From Nodosilinea sp. LEGE 06152 (GTDB taxonomy: Bacteria; Cyanobacteriota; Cyanobacteriia; Phormidesmidales; Phormidesmidaceae): a DNA stretch of 43,363 nucleotides. The position numbers and the translations under genes are program-made. Numbering within the stretch: position 1 is the stretch's first letter; every line of letters begins with the position of its first letter. The stretch covers positions 45,396 through 88,758 of the forward strand of contig NZ_JADEWR010000019.1 in assembly GCF_015207525.1 (NCBI RefSeq). Reading direction: 5' to 3'. Below, in pieces: positions 16,401 through 25,222 of this stretch. The notes beneath the pieces are model-generated. The model worked only from the letters and a program-made list of their open reading frames with translations. It was not told where the DNA came from and searched no databases.

Positions 16401-16436
16401 CGTAACACTCAAAACCTTGAGATTTTTAGTGTTACG
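16401..16436 (+). terminator. Hairpin after the GH1-RmlD fusion gene
   Basis: CGTAACACT (16401-16409) is the exact reverse complement of AGTGTTACG (16428-16436), and the adjoining AAAA and TTTT can extend the stem past one mismatch. It lies 93 nt after the stop. It may terminate the glycan operon or be an operator for the gene at 16581. Confidence 0.45.
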
Positions 16437-16580
16437 TTACTTCATAAAACCGGGTTTTAGGAGCAATACATTATTTAACACTTTTCTGCCGCGAGAACGC
16501 GTCCTATACCTCTTAAAGCAGTCGTCATTAAGGGCAGGTAACGCTACTTTGAAAGACATCAATTAGGAAAAAAGAGGCGA

Positions 16581-17045
16581 GTGGTGATTAAAACTAGCAC
16601 CCAAATGAAGCATCATCCGTCAATTACAAGAACTAAAGACCACCTGTTCAGCACCTCTGATTTAGTTTATTTTTCCCACTTGCGGTGGGAACGGCTTCGC
16701 CAGCGATCGCGACGTACCCTGGGTGATTATGCTCAAAAACGGCGGGTATTTTTTGTTGAAGAACCTATTTATGAATTTATTGATTCGTGGTGGATTGATG
16801 TCAATCAGAAAGAGCGGGATGTATGGGTCGTTGTGCCCCACGTGCTCGATTGGGTGAATGACGATTTGCGTCAGGCCATGTACCAGAGCTTGGTGGACGA
16901 GCTATTTGAACAATATGCGATCGCTGCCCCAACGCTCTGGTACTCCACGCCGTCTGCTCCACCCTTAAGCCACCATCTAAAGTTTTCTGCCGTCATACAC
17001 AACAGCACGAATGAGCTATTGACGGCCCAATCCACCTTGCCGTAG
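16581..17045 (+). pseudogene. Truncated glycosyltransferase, N-terminal part only
   Basis: The 154-residue product aligns with residues about 53-165 of the glycosyltransferase at 11297. Shared blocks are FSHLRW, RRVFFVEEPI, WVVVPH and LWYSTP, in the same order and spacing. It then stops, so the whole nucleotide-sugar binding half is missing. No continuation is visible in other frames before 17184, so a deletion rather than a single frameshift is likely. The frame begins at GTG 16581 behind AAAGAGG, with an ATG at 16605 as alternative. It is either a decaying duplicate or, less likely, a free acceptor-domain protein. The DNA is more AT-rich than the surrounding genes. Confidence 0.7.
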
Positions 17046-17103
17046 ATCTAAACTCACGTTCCACATCCTGAGCTGGGGGTTAGGAGGCGCTCAAATCAAA
17101 TCT

Positions 17104-17118
17104 CCCAGGTTCGCTGGG
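17104..17118 (+). terminator. Short hairpin after the truncated glycosyltransferase
   Basis: CCCAG (17104-17108) pairs with CTGGG (17114-17118) around GTTCG. No T-run follows, so support as a terminator is weak. Confidence 0.25.
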
Positions 17119-17184
17119 CTAGGAATTGCCCTAAAGGTATGAACCTAACACTCAACATTCCGCAACGTTCAATTCCCTCGGGGG

Positions 17185-17949
17185 CTACTCCGTTTCCGCC
17201 GAAGCATTGTCGTTTAACGCAGTTTGTACCTGCTCTAGCAGCCAGGTATTAAAGAGTTCGTCGGTTAGCCGCTGACGGGTGGCGTCATCGAGGCGGGCAG
17301 GCAAAAACTTTTCCAGGCGCACTACCACAAACCACTCGCCAACTCGGGTGGGAGGCCACAGCTGCCCCGGCTGGCTGATGGTCAGAATCCTTGACAGGGC
17401 CGGATGCGGCACCGACAGCTCGACAGGGCCAATCAGCCCGCCGGTTTGGGCCTCCTGCCCTTCGGAGTACTGTCGGGCCAGGTCGGCAAAGGGCTGGCCG
17501 TCATCTTGAATGCGAAAGAAAAGCTCCTGGGCCAGCCCAGCCTCTCGGGTGCGAATCAGAGAATAGAGCACCCGGTCGAGGTGACTCTTGCGCTGCAAAA
17601 AATAAGATTCAACCTTGGGGCCCCAGGTGTCGAGCTTGTACTGCTGCAGCTTTTGGGCCCGTTCGCCTAAAAATGCCAGATCGGCTTCGCTTAGCCCTCG
17701 CTGGTTTAAAAAGTTCTGGCGCTGCTCAGGACTGGTGATCTGGTTGAGCTGCAAAAACTGGTCTACGGCCTGGGTGGCCTGCTCTGGGGTGAGGGCAACA
17801 GCGGCGGTGGCCTGGTCAATCACAAGTTCTTTGACCAGGGCGGGCAGCAGACCGTATCGGCGCAGCAGGGGTACTACGTCGGTAGTAGCTAATTCCTGAG
17901 GGCCAATGCGTAGTACCGGGCTGAAATCGGGGGTCGAAGGCGTAGTCAC
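17185..17949 (-). CDS. Parvulin-type (PpiC/SurA-like) peptidylprolyl isomerase
   Basis: A 254-residue protein with an N-terminal helical region (about 20-105) of the SurA-like type and a C-terminal rotamase domain (about 115-230). The rotamase block runs from the RTREAGLAQELFFRI segment through FADLARQYSEG and GGLIGPVELS. No signal peptide or membrane segment is visible, so it appears cytoplasmic, unlike SurA. In cyanobacteria similar proteins occur beside peptide-exporting ABC transporters, but none is adjacent here. The start at 17949 is an ATG shortly after a purine-rich stretch on the minus strand. It is divergent from the oxygenase gene at 18137. Confidence 0.75.
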   Translation of the reverse strand: MTTPSTPDFSPVLRIGPQELATTDVVPLLRRYGLLPALVKELVIDQATAAVALTPEQATQAVDQFLQLNQITSPEQRQNFLNQRGLSEADLAFLGERAQKLQQYKLDTWGPKVESYFLQRKSHLDRVLYSLIRTREAGLAQELFFRIQDDGQPFADLARQYSEGQEAQTGGLIGPVELSVPHPALSRILTISQPGQLWPPTRVGEWFVVVRLEKFLPARLDDATRQRLTDELFNTWLLEQVQTALNDNASAETE

Positions 17950-18091
17950 AGCAAGAAGAGGCGAAACAGACCAGTTAGCCCAACCTTATCGCATTATGCG
18001 AGGTCATCCGCAGGGGACTGGGCTGAATTATAGTTCCCCTAAATCTAAAGCCAACGGAGTGTTGCCAGGGGCTATTTAGGGTTGACCAGGC

Positions 18092-18100
18092 TGCTACAAT
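18092..18100 (+). promoter_or_regulatory. Candidate extended -10 promoter for the 2OG oxygenase gene
   Basis: TGC followed by TACAAT matches an extended -10 element 37 nt before the ATG at 18137. No consensus -35 is present at 17 nt spacing. Confidence 0.4.
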
Positions 18101-18136
18101 CCACCCAACTGTTTTATCGTCCCTAAGGACAACGCC

Positions 18137-19069
18137 ATGACCCGGCCCGCCATTCCTGTGGTGTCCTATCCTGATTTGCTCAGCACAACGGCGGCGCGGC
18201 AGCGGGCGATCGCTACTCTGGGTGAGGCCCTGGAGACCGTGGGGTTCTTTATTCTCGAACCGCACCCGGTTTCGCCCGAGGTAGTGCGGCGCGCCTATCA
18301 GGTTGCCGCCGAGGTCTTTGCCCTACCGGAATCGGCCAAAGCCCGGTACACCCCTCCCCTCCAGCAGGGCTCCGGGGGCTTTTCTAGGCTGGGCAGCGAG
18401 CAGGCCAAGGGCTACACCGTTCCCGACCTGAAGGAGTTTTGGCATGTCAACCGCCACAGTTTGAGTGCCTCCGATGCGCCCTGGCCCCAGGAGGTGCCCT
18501 CCTTTCGCCCGGTGATGACGCGCCTCTACCAGCAGCTCATGGCCTGCGCCGAAGTGCTGCTGGCCGCCTGTGCTGACTACCTAGGCCAGCCCCAAGACTG
18601 GCTGGTGGCGATGGCTACCGGCGGCAATACCGTGCTGCGTCTAGCCCACTATCCTGCGGTGGGAATGGCCCCTCCCGGTAGCCTCAGGGCCGCCCCCCAC
18701 GAAGATATCAACTTGATTACCCTGCTCTGCGAGGCCACCGCCCCAGGGCTCGAAATTTTGACCCAGCAGGGCAAGTGGCTACCCGTTCAGACTACCCCCG
18801 GTCAAATTGTGGTCGATACGGGCGACATGCTGCAAAACCTGACTAATGGTTTGTTTAGGAGCATCACCCACCGGGTTGTCAACCCCCAGTCGAGCAGCCA
18901 GGCTCGTCTGTCGATGCCGTTCTTTGTGCACCCTCGCCCGGAGGTTGATTTGACCCCCATCGACAGCCTGGTCGATCGCACGGGGGGCGTACCCCAGTTT
19001 CCGCCAATTACGGCAGCGGCCTATCTGGCCCAGCGGCTGGAGGAGATTCGAGTGGAGCCGGCAGCGTAG
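18137..19069 (+). CDS. 2-oxoglutarate/Fe(II) oxygenase, isopenicillin N synthase family
   Basis: The 310-residue protein has the DIOX_N region at the start (IPVVSYPDLL) and a double-stranded beta-helix core. Iron is expected at His188-x-Asp190 (PHEDIN) and His245 (SITHRVVNP). The Arg257-x-Ser259 pair in QARLSMPFF would hold 2-oxoglutarate, so all ligands are intact. The family in bacteria includes enzymes acting on amino acids, flavonoid-like molecules and antibiotics; the substrate here is not known. AAGGA lies about 8 nt before the ATG. It is a single gene facing the site-2 protease gene, with an inverted repeat between them. Confidence 0.85.
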   Translation: MTRPAIPVVSYPDLLSTTAARQRAIATLGEALETVGFFILEPHPVSPEVVRRAYQVAAEVFALPESAKARYTPPLQQGSGGFSRLGSEQAKGYTVPDLKEFWHVNRHSLSASDAPWPQEVPSFRPVMTRLYQQLMACAEVLLAACADYLGQPQDWLVAMATGGNTVLRLAHYPAVGMAPPGSLRAAPHEDINLITLLCEATAPGLEILTQQGKWLPVQTTPGQIVVDTGDMLQNLTNGLFRSITHRVVNPQSSSQARLSMPFFVHPRPEVDLTPIDSLVDRTGGVPQFPPITAAAYLAQRLEEIRVEPAA

Positions 19070-19070
19070 T

Positions 19071-19145
19071 GGGTAGGTGGGTGGATGGGTAGGTTTTCGG
19101 CCCTCAACCACTCGCCTACTCGCCCACTCAATCACCCGCCTACCC
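19071..19145. terminator. Inverted repeat between convergent genes
   Basis: GGGTAGGTGGGTGGA (19071-19085) pairs, with one wobble and one bulge, with TCACCCGCCTACCC (19132-19145). The left arm starts directly after the oxygenase stop and the right arm overlaps the last codons of the protease gene. The middle contains CCACTCGCC-type repeat words also found at the window end. A bidirectional terminator is likely. Confidence 0.5.
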
Positions 19146-20630
19146 CCCGATGCCGAGCCGACCGGCGAGGCTAGGTGTAAGGGGTAATAGTACGGTCAAA
19201 GCCAGAAACAGGGCCAGCAGCCCCAGGGCGGCGCGGGCGTCGTTGGGCTCAGAAATATCGTTGAGGCAGGGGCGCTCGGGGGTGCGCTGCAAAAACACAA
19301 TGACTGCCGCCCAGTAGAGGGCGAGGGGGTTCGCCAGCGCGACCAGGGCCAGCACCACCAGGGTAAACAGGGTCGTGCGGTTCAGGGTTCTGCGCCCGTA
19401 GATGCCCTGCACCATGCGGCCACCGTCGAGCTGCCCAGCGGGCATGAGGTTGAGGGCGGTAATTACCAGGCCAAGCCAGCCCATGATAGTCAGCGGGTGA
19501 ATATCGACCAGCGGTTCCTGTAGAGCTGAGCCGAGCACCACGCGAGCCAGCGCCCCGATCAGTATTGAGCCCTGAAAGAAGCCAGAGGGAATCTGAAAGG
19601 CGCTGCCGGGGTGCGAGAGCAGCAGCCCGCCCAGCAGCATGGCCAGGGAAACCAGGCCGCCAGCAGCGGGGCCAGCCAGCGCAATGTCGAACAGCACGCT
19701 GCGGTTAGGCAGCAGCGACTCGAACCGGGTGAGGCTACCAAAGGCCCCAATTTGCCAGGCCGGAATGAGAAAAGGGGGGCTGAGGCGAATGTTGTAGCGG
19801 CGGGCGGTAACCCAGTGCCCCGCTTCGTGGGTGCCGAGGATGACCAGTAGAGCTACCAAAAAAGGCAGGGCCGCCCGCCAGCGGGAAAAGTCTTGCAGCA
19901 GATCAAATCCCTGCAAAATGGCCCCGGCCTCTAGCCCGGTAAAGAGGGTGGCGATCGCCAGTACCCCTGCCAATGCCCACTGGGCCGGGGTGGTTTTGAC
20001 CGGGTCGGCGGTGGCGGGCAGCACGACCACGGTGGGCTTTTGCTCCAGGTTTTCGACTAAAAACAGGCGATAGCGATCGCCCAGCCGTTCCTTCAGCGAT
20101 GCCGCTAGCTGGGCCTGGGTGGCCGCCGGTTCGCCGCGCAGGTTACCGCGAAAAATCGCCCCCTGATCGTAGGGGATAGTTTCGGTGCGAAAGTAAGTAT
20201 CGAGGCCAAAAATGCCCTCAATTTGGGCTAAATCTTCAGCTGGAATAGAGAGTTTTGCGGTGTCACCGGGGGCGGGGGAAGGCTGGTCGGTCTGTTCAAG
20301 GCTTTCGCGATCGGCCTGATTGGCCTCCTCTGTCGCTGAAACCGTCGCTGGAAGCGGGCGCTGGGTGGAGAGCATGTCCTGGCCCAGGTCGCGCAGCCGT
20401 CGGCCTAGGTAGATATAGAGGCCCGTCGACCCCAGCACCAGCACCAGCACGCCGGCCAGGTTGATGTAAATGCCCAGGGCAAACAGCCCAAAGAACAATA
20501 GCCACGGCCCCATCAGCACCACCGACTGCAGCCAGGCCAAAATGCCTACGCTGCCGTAGGGTTGGGCGCGACGGTAGCCCCAGCCCAGAATTGCGATCGC
20601 GGCCAGCAAAATTAACCCAGTAACTACCAT
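19140..20630 (-). CDS. Site-2 protease family (M50) membrane metalloprotease, EGY-like
   Basis: The 496-residue protein has hydrophobic spans near residues 5-20 and 35-75, a soluble region (about 80-210), and a C-terminal multi-span protease core. The zinc motif HEAGH is at 268-272 and the third ligand lies in NLMPAGQLDGG (394-404, Asp402). The soluble insert and core resemble plant chloroplast EGY proteins and their cyanobacterial relatives rather than short RseP-type proteases with PDZ domains. It would cut transmembrane segments in the thylakoid or plasma membrane; no anti-sigma partner is adjacent. The ATG at 20630 is preceded by GGAGG at a rather long distance (about 17 nt). A divergent gene starts at 20868. 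Confidence 0.85.
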   Translation of the reverse strand: MVVTGLILLAAIAILGWGYRRAQPYGSVGILAWLQSVVLMGPWLLFFGLFALGIYINLAGVLVLVLGSTGLYIYLGRRLRDLGQDMLSTQRPLPATVSATEEANQADRESLEQTDQPSPAPGDTAKLSIPAEDLAQIEGIFGLDTYFRTETIPYDQGAIFRGNLRGEPAATQAQLAASLKERLGDRYRLFLVENLEQKPTVVVLPATADPVKTTPAQWALAGVLAIATLFTGLEAGAILQGFDLLQDFSRWRAALPFLVALLVILGTHEAGHWVTARRYNIRLSPPFLIPAWQIGAFGSLTRFESLLPNRSVLFDIALAGPAAGGLVSLAMLLGGLLLSHPGSAFQIPSGFFQGSILIGALARVVLGSALQEPLVDIHPLTIMGWLGLVITALNLMPAGQLDGGRMVQGIYGRRTLNRTTLFTLVVLALVALANPLALYWAAVIVFLQRTPERPCLNDISEPNDARAALGLLALFLALTVLLPLTPSLAGRLGIGG

Positions 20631-20867
20631 AGTGCTGCCGTTGCTAACCTCCTAAACCCACCTCAAAAGGCGCACAAAACCCCCATTAGTCTACCGTCGA
20701 TAGGCTAGGGCGACTAGCCAGGGGCGACTTTGGCCAGGGCCAACGGGCTCTAGGGGCCATTCCAGGATTAAGGTGCTTAAATAAAGCAGACAACTCGCCC
20801 CGTGCTGTATTGATGTCAGGGGTTCGATCTAGTTTTGTCAGCCCATTTTTGCCCGCTGCCGCTCGCT

Positions 20868-22199
20868 ATGACTTCACCGCCCCCAAATCCTGCTCAGCCC
20901 CAGCCGCCGACTCCAACCACCGACTCCACCCATGACCCCGGCAATGGCGCTGACGCTGCGATCGGTAAGCTGACCCCGCCACTTCACTCAGCCTCGTCAA
21001 CCAGCGACAATCTGCCCGACAGCTCGCCTGGGTCACAGGCTCAGAGCTTCGAACGCGACCCCTCTGATCCCGCGAATGCTGGCCCTATTCTGGTTGACCC
21101 AGCGGTGACCTCGGCTAGCGCAATCACCATTGTGTCGGTAGCCGTGATTGGGTTGGGGCTAATTACCGGCAGCTTTTGGCTTACCCTAGCCGGGTCGCTG
21201 GTGGCCACACTCGTCTCCCTGCGGCTGATGTGGCCCTTTTTGCAGGAGGTGCTGGGGGAACTGTCGCCCCGGCAGCAGTCGCTGCTGATTGCCATTCCCG
21301 GCGTGATAACTGGGCTTGTGGGGCTGATGAACATCACCGGCATCAACCGCGCCATTTTGGTTTGGGGCCTGACCCTGCGGTGGGATATTCTCGGTGCCCT
21401 GGGCGATTTTCTGGGGGCGCTCGGGCAAATTTTTATTGCCTTTTTGGCTCTGTTTGTGGCCTGGCGGCAGTACGTTATTTCCCGCGATTTGACCCGCCAG
21501 CAAAACCTAATCACCCAGCAGCAGACCATCGACGCGTTCTTTCAGGGTATCTCAGAGCTGGTGCTCGATGAGGAAGGACTGCTCGAAGACTGGCCCCAGG
21601 AGCGCATCATTGCCGAGGCTCGCACCGCCGCTATTTTGGGCAGCGTCGATGCGGGCGGCAAGGCCAAGGTGATTCGGTTTTTGTCGCGATCTAAACTGCT
21701 CACCCCGCTGCGGCGTGACAATCGCCTGGGCCGAGCCATTCTAGACGGTCGGGGCGGTTACGAAGAAGACCGGCTCAACGGCACCCGCGTGATCGATTTA
21801 GGGGCCATGCTGGCCGCTGCCGACCTGTCGGGCACCGACCTGCGCTGGGCCGACCTCAGCGAGACCAACCTGATTCGAGCCGATCTGCGCCGGGCCGACC
21901 TGGTGCGCACCAACTTTGCTAGGGCCATTCTGTATCAGGCCAACCTCTCAGGGGCCGACCTGATGGAGGCGCGGCTGTTCTACGGCAGCGTAGACACCGC
22001 CACCCCCCGCACCCGCACGGGTGCTCCCGACTATGCTACCGGGGTCAACACTGGGGCCGTAGTCGAGGGTGCTAACCTGAGCGGGGTCTACCGTCTGTCG
22101 GAGGAGCAGCGCCGCTACGTCTGCGCCTGGGGCGGCGAGGGCACCCGCGCCACGGTTCCCGGCGGCTGTGCCGACATTCCTAACCGGCTGGGGCGCTGA
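20868..22199 (+). CDS. Membrane-anchored pentapeptide-repeat protein
   Basis: 443 residues from the ATG at 20868; an in-frame TTG at 20835 is a weaker start. The first ~75 residues are rich in Pro, Ser, Thr and Asp and look disordered. Several hydrophobic spans follow (about 85-130 and 140-205). A charged helical segment (about 210-310) precedes a pentapeptide-repeat domain (about 315-365) with the A(D/N)LxxADL pattern, which forms a right-handed beta-helix. A short Trp/Gly-rich tail ends the protein. Such proteins are numerous in cyanobacteria and mostly of unknown role; the repeat probably works as a protein-binding scaffold at the membrane. It stands alone, facing the transglutaminase gene. 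Confidence 0.8.
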   Translation: MTSPPPNPAQPQPPTPTTDSTHDPGNGADAAIGKLTPPLHSASSTSDNLPDSSPGSQAQSFERDPSDPANAGPILVDPAVTSASAITIVSVAVIGLGLITGSFWLTLAGSLVATLVSLRLMWPFLQEVLGELSPRQQSLLIAIPGVITGLVGLMNITGINRAILVWGLTLRWDILGALGDFLGALGQIFIAFLALFVAWRQYVISRDLTRQQNLITQQQTIDAFFQGISELVLDEEGLLEDWPQERIIAEARTAAILGSVDAGGKAKVIRFLSRSKLLTPLRRDNRLGRAILDGRGGYEEDRLNGTRVIDLGAMLAAADLSGTDLRWADLSETNLIRADLRRADLVRTNFARAILYQANLSGADLMEARLFYGSVDTATPRTRTGAPDYATGVNTGAVVEGANLSGVYRLSEEQRRYVCAWGGEGTRATVPGGCADIPNRLGR

Positions 22200-22260
22200 T
22201 ATCCATTTTGGGTTTTGGACTTGTAGTGAGCTTGCCGAACTATTGGCGATCTTAGATTTT

Positions 22261-23160
22261 TTAGGCAAACTCTGGGATGCTGCCCAGTTTGCGCACCGCT
22301 ACTGACACCTCCATGCCCAGGTAGTCGTCGGCATTGCCAAACCACGACCCGGCCAGCGGAATGGCCTGGCCGGGGTGCCGCGCGATCGCCACCGCAATCA
22401 GATCAAACCCCTCGGTAATGCGGTTGGTGGGGTCGTACACCAGCCAGCCGGCCCCCGGCAGGTATACCTGCAGCCAGGCGTGGGTGGCCCCAGACCCGGT
22501 CATGCCCACATCGCCGCCGTCGAGAGCTGAGTCGTAGAGATAGCCCGACACAAACCGACAGGCAAATCCCAGCCGCCGCAGGGTTTCGATCATCAGCCAG
22601 GCGTAGTCGCGGCAGGTGCCCGATTTTAGCCGCAGGGTTTCACCGGGGGGCTGGGTACCTTCTTCTTCGCGGCTCCGGTAGGTCAGAGTATCGCGAATGG
22701 TGTTCATAATCCGGCTCAGCACGTCGCTGGTGCCATCGCGATCGCCCCCCACAAAGTGCTTCGCCCAGGCCGCCACCGAGCCGTCGGGGTCTTCGGCGTG
22801 GGGCCTGAGGTAAACCGCCAAATCGGTCCATTCGTCGGGGGTGTACTGCACCGGCACCTCGTTGGCCCTGGGGTCGAGGGGAAAGGCTTCGATGCTGCGG
22901 GTGCCAAAGTGTTCGCCCTGAAAGCGACAGGTCACCGTTAGCTCCTGGGCGGGCTCCTTCACCTCAATCACCGCCACATTATTCGAGAGCGTATCGCTGA
23001 CCCAGTGCACTTTCGCCGGTACATTGAGGTCAAGAGAATAGCTCAGCAACCGGCCGCTGTAGCTGCCTCGGGGCAAAAACACGGCCCGATGGAGGCCAAA
23101 GGTAACCGGCTTGGCGTAGCGGTAGCGGGTAACGTGCTCGACCTCGTAAATAACGGACAT
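22261..23160 (-). CDS. Transglutaminase-like cysteine protease-fold protein
   Basis: The 299-residue protein has the bacterial transglutaminase N-terminal beta region (about 1-120) and the core domain (about 140-250). The triad is visible as Cys183 in SGTCRDYAWLM, His227 in ATHAWLQVY and Asp243 in YDPTN. All three residues are present, so hydrolytic or amide-exchange activity is possible. No signal peptide is seen. Such genes often travel with alpha-E or circularly permuted ATP-grasp genes for peptide modification, but those are absent here. It is divergent from the ABC transporter gene at 23357. Confidence 0.85.
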   Translation of the reverse strand: MSVIYEVEHVTRYRYAKPVTFGLHRAVFLPRGSYSGRLLSYSLDLNVPAKVHWVSDTLSNNVAVIEVKEPAQELTVTCRFQGEHFGTRSIEAFPLDPRANEVPVQYTPDEWTDLAVYLRPHAEDPDGSVAAWAKHFVGGDRDGTSDVLSRIMNTIRDTLTYRSREEEGTQPPGETLRLKSGTCRDYAWLMIETLRRLGFACRFVSGYLYDSALDGGDVGMTGSGATHAWLQVYLPGAGWLVYDPTNRITEGFDLIAVAIARHPGQAIPLAGSWFGNADDYLGMEVSVAVRKLGSIPEFA

Positions 23161-23356
23161 AAGGGCAGTCCTAGAATGCAGGCTCCCCTCTTTGTACTAC
23201 GGGCGGCTGTCAGGCGGTGTAATTAGTTTGGCAAGGTAAGCGGCGCGGTTTTTGCAGAGCCAATCGGGGTTGAAGCAGACCCGCTGCTGCACAAAAGGGT
23301 TAACTTTTGTAAGATCTCCCCAGCACCCTTTGCACAGCGGGAGACGCAGCACCGGC

Positions 23357-25222
23357 ATGGAACGATTTAACCTGACGGGGTTCAGACGGTTTTGGGCGAT
23401 CGCAAAATCGTACTGGTTTGGCGACGAAAAGTGGAAAGCCGGGGGCCTGCTGCTGCTGATTGCGGTGTTTTTGCTGGGCTATACCGGCCTCAGCGTGGTG
23501 CTCAACAACAAACGCGGCGTGCTGATCTCGGCCCTGTCGGCCAAAGATGAAGCCCGCTTTTGGGAAACGGTGCTGGTGTTCATCGGCGTGCTGGTGGCCT
23601 ACGCGCCGCTGCTGGCGGGTTACGACTACCTGCAAAAGCGCCTGGGGCTAGAGTGGCGGCGCTGGCTGACCGGGCGGTTTGTGGGCGACTACTTCCGCGA
23701 TCGCGCCTTTTACGACATTCAGCAGTTTCAGCCCGACATTGACAACCCCGACCAGCGGATTGCCGAAGATGTCAAAAACTTTACCCAGCAGTCCCTGGCG
23801 CTGCTGCTGGTGGTGGTCAGCTCGGTGCTCCAGGTGATTGCCTTTAGCAGCGTGCTGTGGGGCATCTCGAAGTCGCTGGTGGGCTTTCTGGTGCTCTACG
23901 CCGTGGTGGGCACCCTGGTCACGGTGCTGGTGTTTGGTCAGCCCCTGGTGCGGCTCAACTTTGAGCAACTCAAGCGGGAGGCCAACTTTCGCTTTAGCCT
24001 GGTGCGCATTCGCGAAAACGCCGAAGCGATCGCCTTCTACCGCGGCGAAGCCCAGGAGGCCAACCAGGTCAACAACCGCTTCATGGCCGCCTTTGAAAAC
24101 TTCAAACGGCTGATTATTTGGGAACTCAACCTCAACGTTTTGACCAACGCCTACGAGTTCATTCCCTTTGTGCTGCCCGCGATTGTAGTTGCGCCTGCCG
24201 TATTCGCGGGCGATCTCGAAGTGGGCAAAGTCTCCGAGGCCCAGGGGGCGTTTGTGCGGGTGTTCTTTTCGCTCAACGTGGTAGTGGCCCGGTTCTCAGA
24301 GCTGACCTCCTTTGGGGCCGGCATCGATCGCCTCTACGGCTTTGCCGGAGCGCTCAACCACGCCGAAATCGAGCCTGCCAAACCAGCCGCCACTAAAGAC
24401 GCTATGCAGACAGAGGCCGCCAGCACGGCATCCTCCGAGCCCAAGAACACCGAGCCCAAGAACACCGAGCCAGAGAGCACCGAGCCAGAGAGCACCGAGC
24501 CAGAGAGCACCGAGCTAGAGGGTGCTGAGCCAGGGATTGCCGACCAACCCAAAATCGCCATTGCCACCGCCGACTCCCTGGCGCTGGAAGGCTTTACGCT
24601 GCAAACCCCCAACTACCAGCGCACCCTGGTCGAAAACCTATCCATAGCGGTGCCTGACCAGAGCGGGCTGCTAATCGTGGGGCCAAGCGGCTGCGGCAAA
24701 AGCTCTCTACTGCGGGCGATCGCGGGCCTGTGGCACTCCGGCAGCGGCACCATCCACCGCCCCGACCTCGACGACATTTTGTTTTTGCCCCAAAAGCCCT
24801 ACATGATTCTCGGCTCCCTGCGGGATCAGCTGCTCTACCCCCACACCCACCAGGACGTAGACGATGCTGCCCTGCAAGCCGCCCTAGCAACGGTAAACCT
24901 AGCCGATTTGGCCGATCGCTTTGGCGGCTTTGACACCGTTGAAGAATGGGGTGACGTACTGTCCTTGGGCGAGCAGCAGCGACTCACCTTTGCCCGCATT
25001 CTGCTCAATCAGCCCAAGTTTGCCATTCTCGATGAGGCCACCAGCGCCCTCGATCTGGCCAATGAAGCCAAACTCTACGACCATCTGCGCCACACTGGCA
25101 CCACCTTTGTCAGCGTCGGCCACCGCGAGTCGCTCCATGACTACCACCAGACCACCCTCGAACTCAACGAAGACCACACCTGGAGGCTTAAGTCCCCTGA
25201 TTTGGCTCCTGTGGATTCCTAA
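23357..25222 (+). CDS. ABC transporter, fused permease and ATPase (SbmA/BacA or ALD type)
   Basis: 621 residues from the ATG at 23357; an in-frame TTG at 23252 would add 35 residues with no membrane character. The N-terminal half (about 1-335) is an ABC_membrane_2-type domain with hydrophobic spans and the EEA-like stretch of this family (RxNAEAIAFYRGE, about 220-232). The ATPase half has Walker A GPSGCGKS (442-449), signature LSLGEQQ (535-541) and Walker B Asp559-Glu560 (ILDEATSALD). The family covers peptide uptake (SbmA), vitamin B12 transport and peroxisomal fatty-acid carriers, so the substrate is open. The two halves are joined by a linker of five 15-bp repeats (24437-24511). Confidence 0.87.
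   Translation: MERFNLTGFRRFWAIAKSYWFGDEKWKAGGLLLLIAVFLLGYTGLSVVLNNKRGVLISALSAKDEARFWETVLVFIGVLVAYAPLLAGYDYLQKRLGLEWRRWLTGRFVGDYFRDRAFYDIQQFQPDIDNPDQRIAEDVKNFTQQSLALLLVVVSSVLQVIAFSSVLWGISKSLVGFLVLYAVVGTLVTVLVFGQPLVRLNFEQLKREANFRFSLVRIRENAEAIAFYRGEAQEANQVNNRFMAAFENFKRLIIWELNLNVLTNAYEFIPFVLPAIVVAPAVFAGDLEVGKVSEAQGAFVRVFFSLNVVVARFSELTSFGAGIDRLYGFAGALNHAEIEPAKPAATKDAMQTEAASTASSEPKNTEPKNTEPESTEPESTEPESTELEGAEPGIADQPKIAIATADSLALEGFTLQTPNYQRTLVENLSIAVPDQSGLLIVGPSGCGKSSLLRAIAGLWHSGSGTIHRPDLDDILFLPQKPYMILGSLRDQLLYPHTHQDVDDAALQAALATVNLADLADRFGGFDTVEEWGDVLSLGEQQRLTFARILLNQPKFAILDEATSALDLANEAKLYDHLRHTGTTFVSVGHRESLHDYHQTTLELNEDHTWRLKSPDLAPVDS
24437..24511 (+). repeat. Tandem 15-bp repeat in the ABC transporter linker
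   Basis: Five units of 15 bp follow each other: two copies of GAGCCCAAGAACACC and three of GAGCCAGAGAGCACC, then a degenerate sixth. They encode Glu-Pro-(Lys/Glu)-(Asn/Ser)-Thr and keep frame. Confidence 0.85.

Noticed and set aside
16309..17184. Frameshifted full-length glycosyltransferase
   Set aside because: I looked for the missing C-terminal half in the sequence after 17045 and found no matching blocks in any frame, so a simple frameshift does not explain the truncation.
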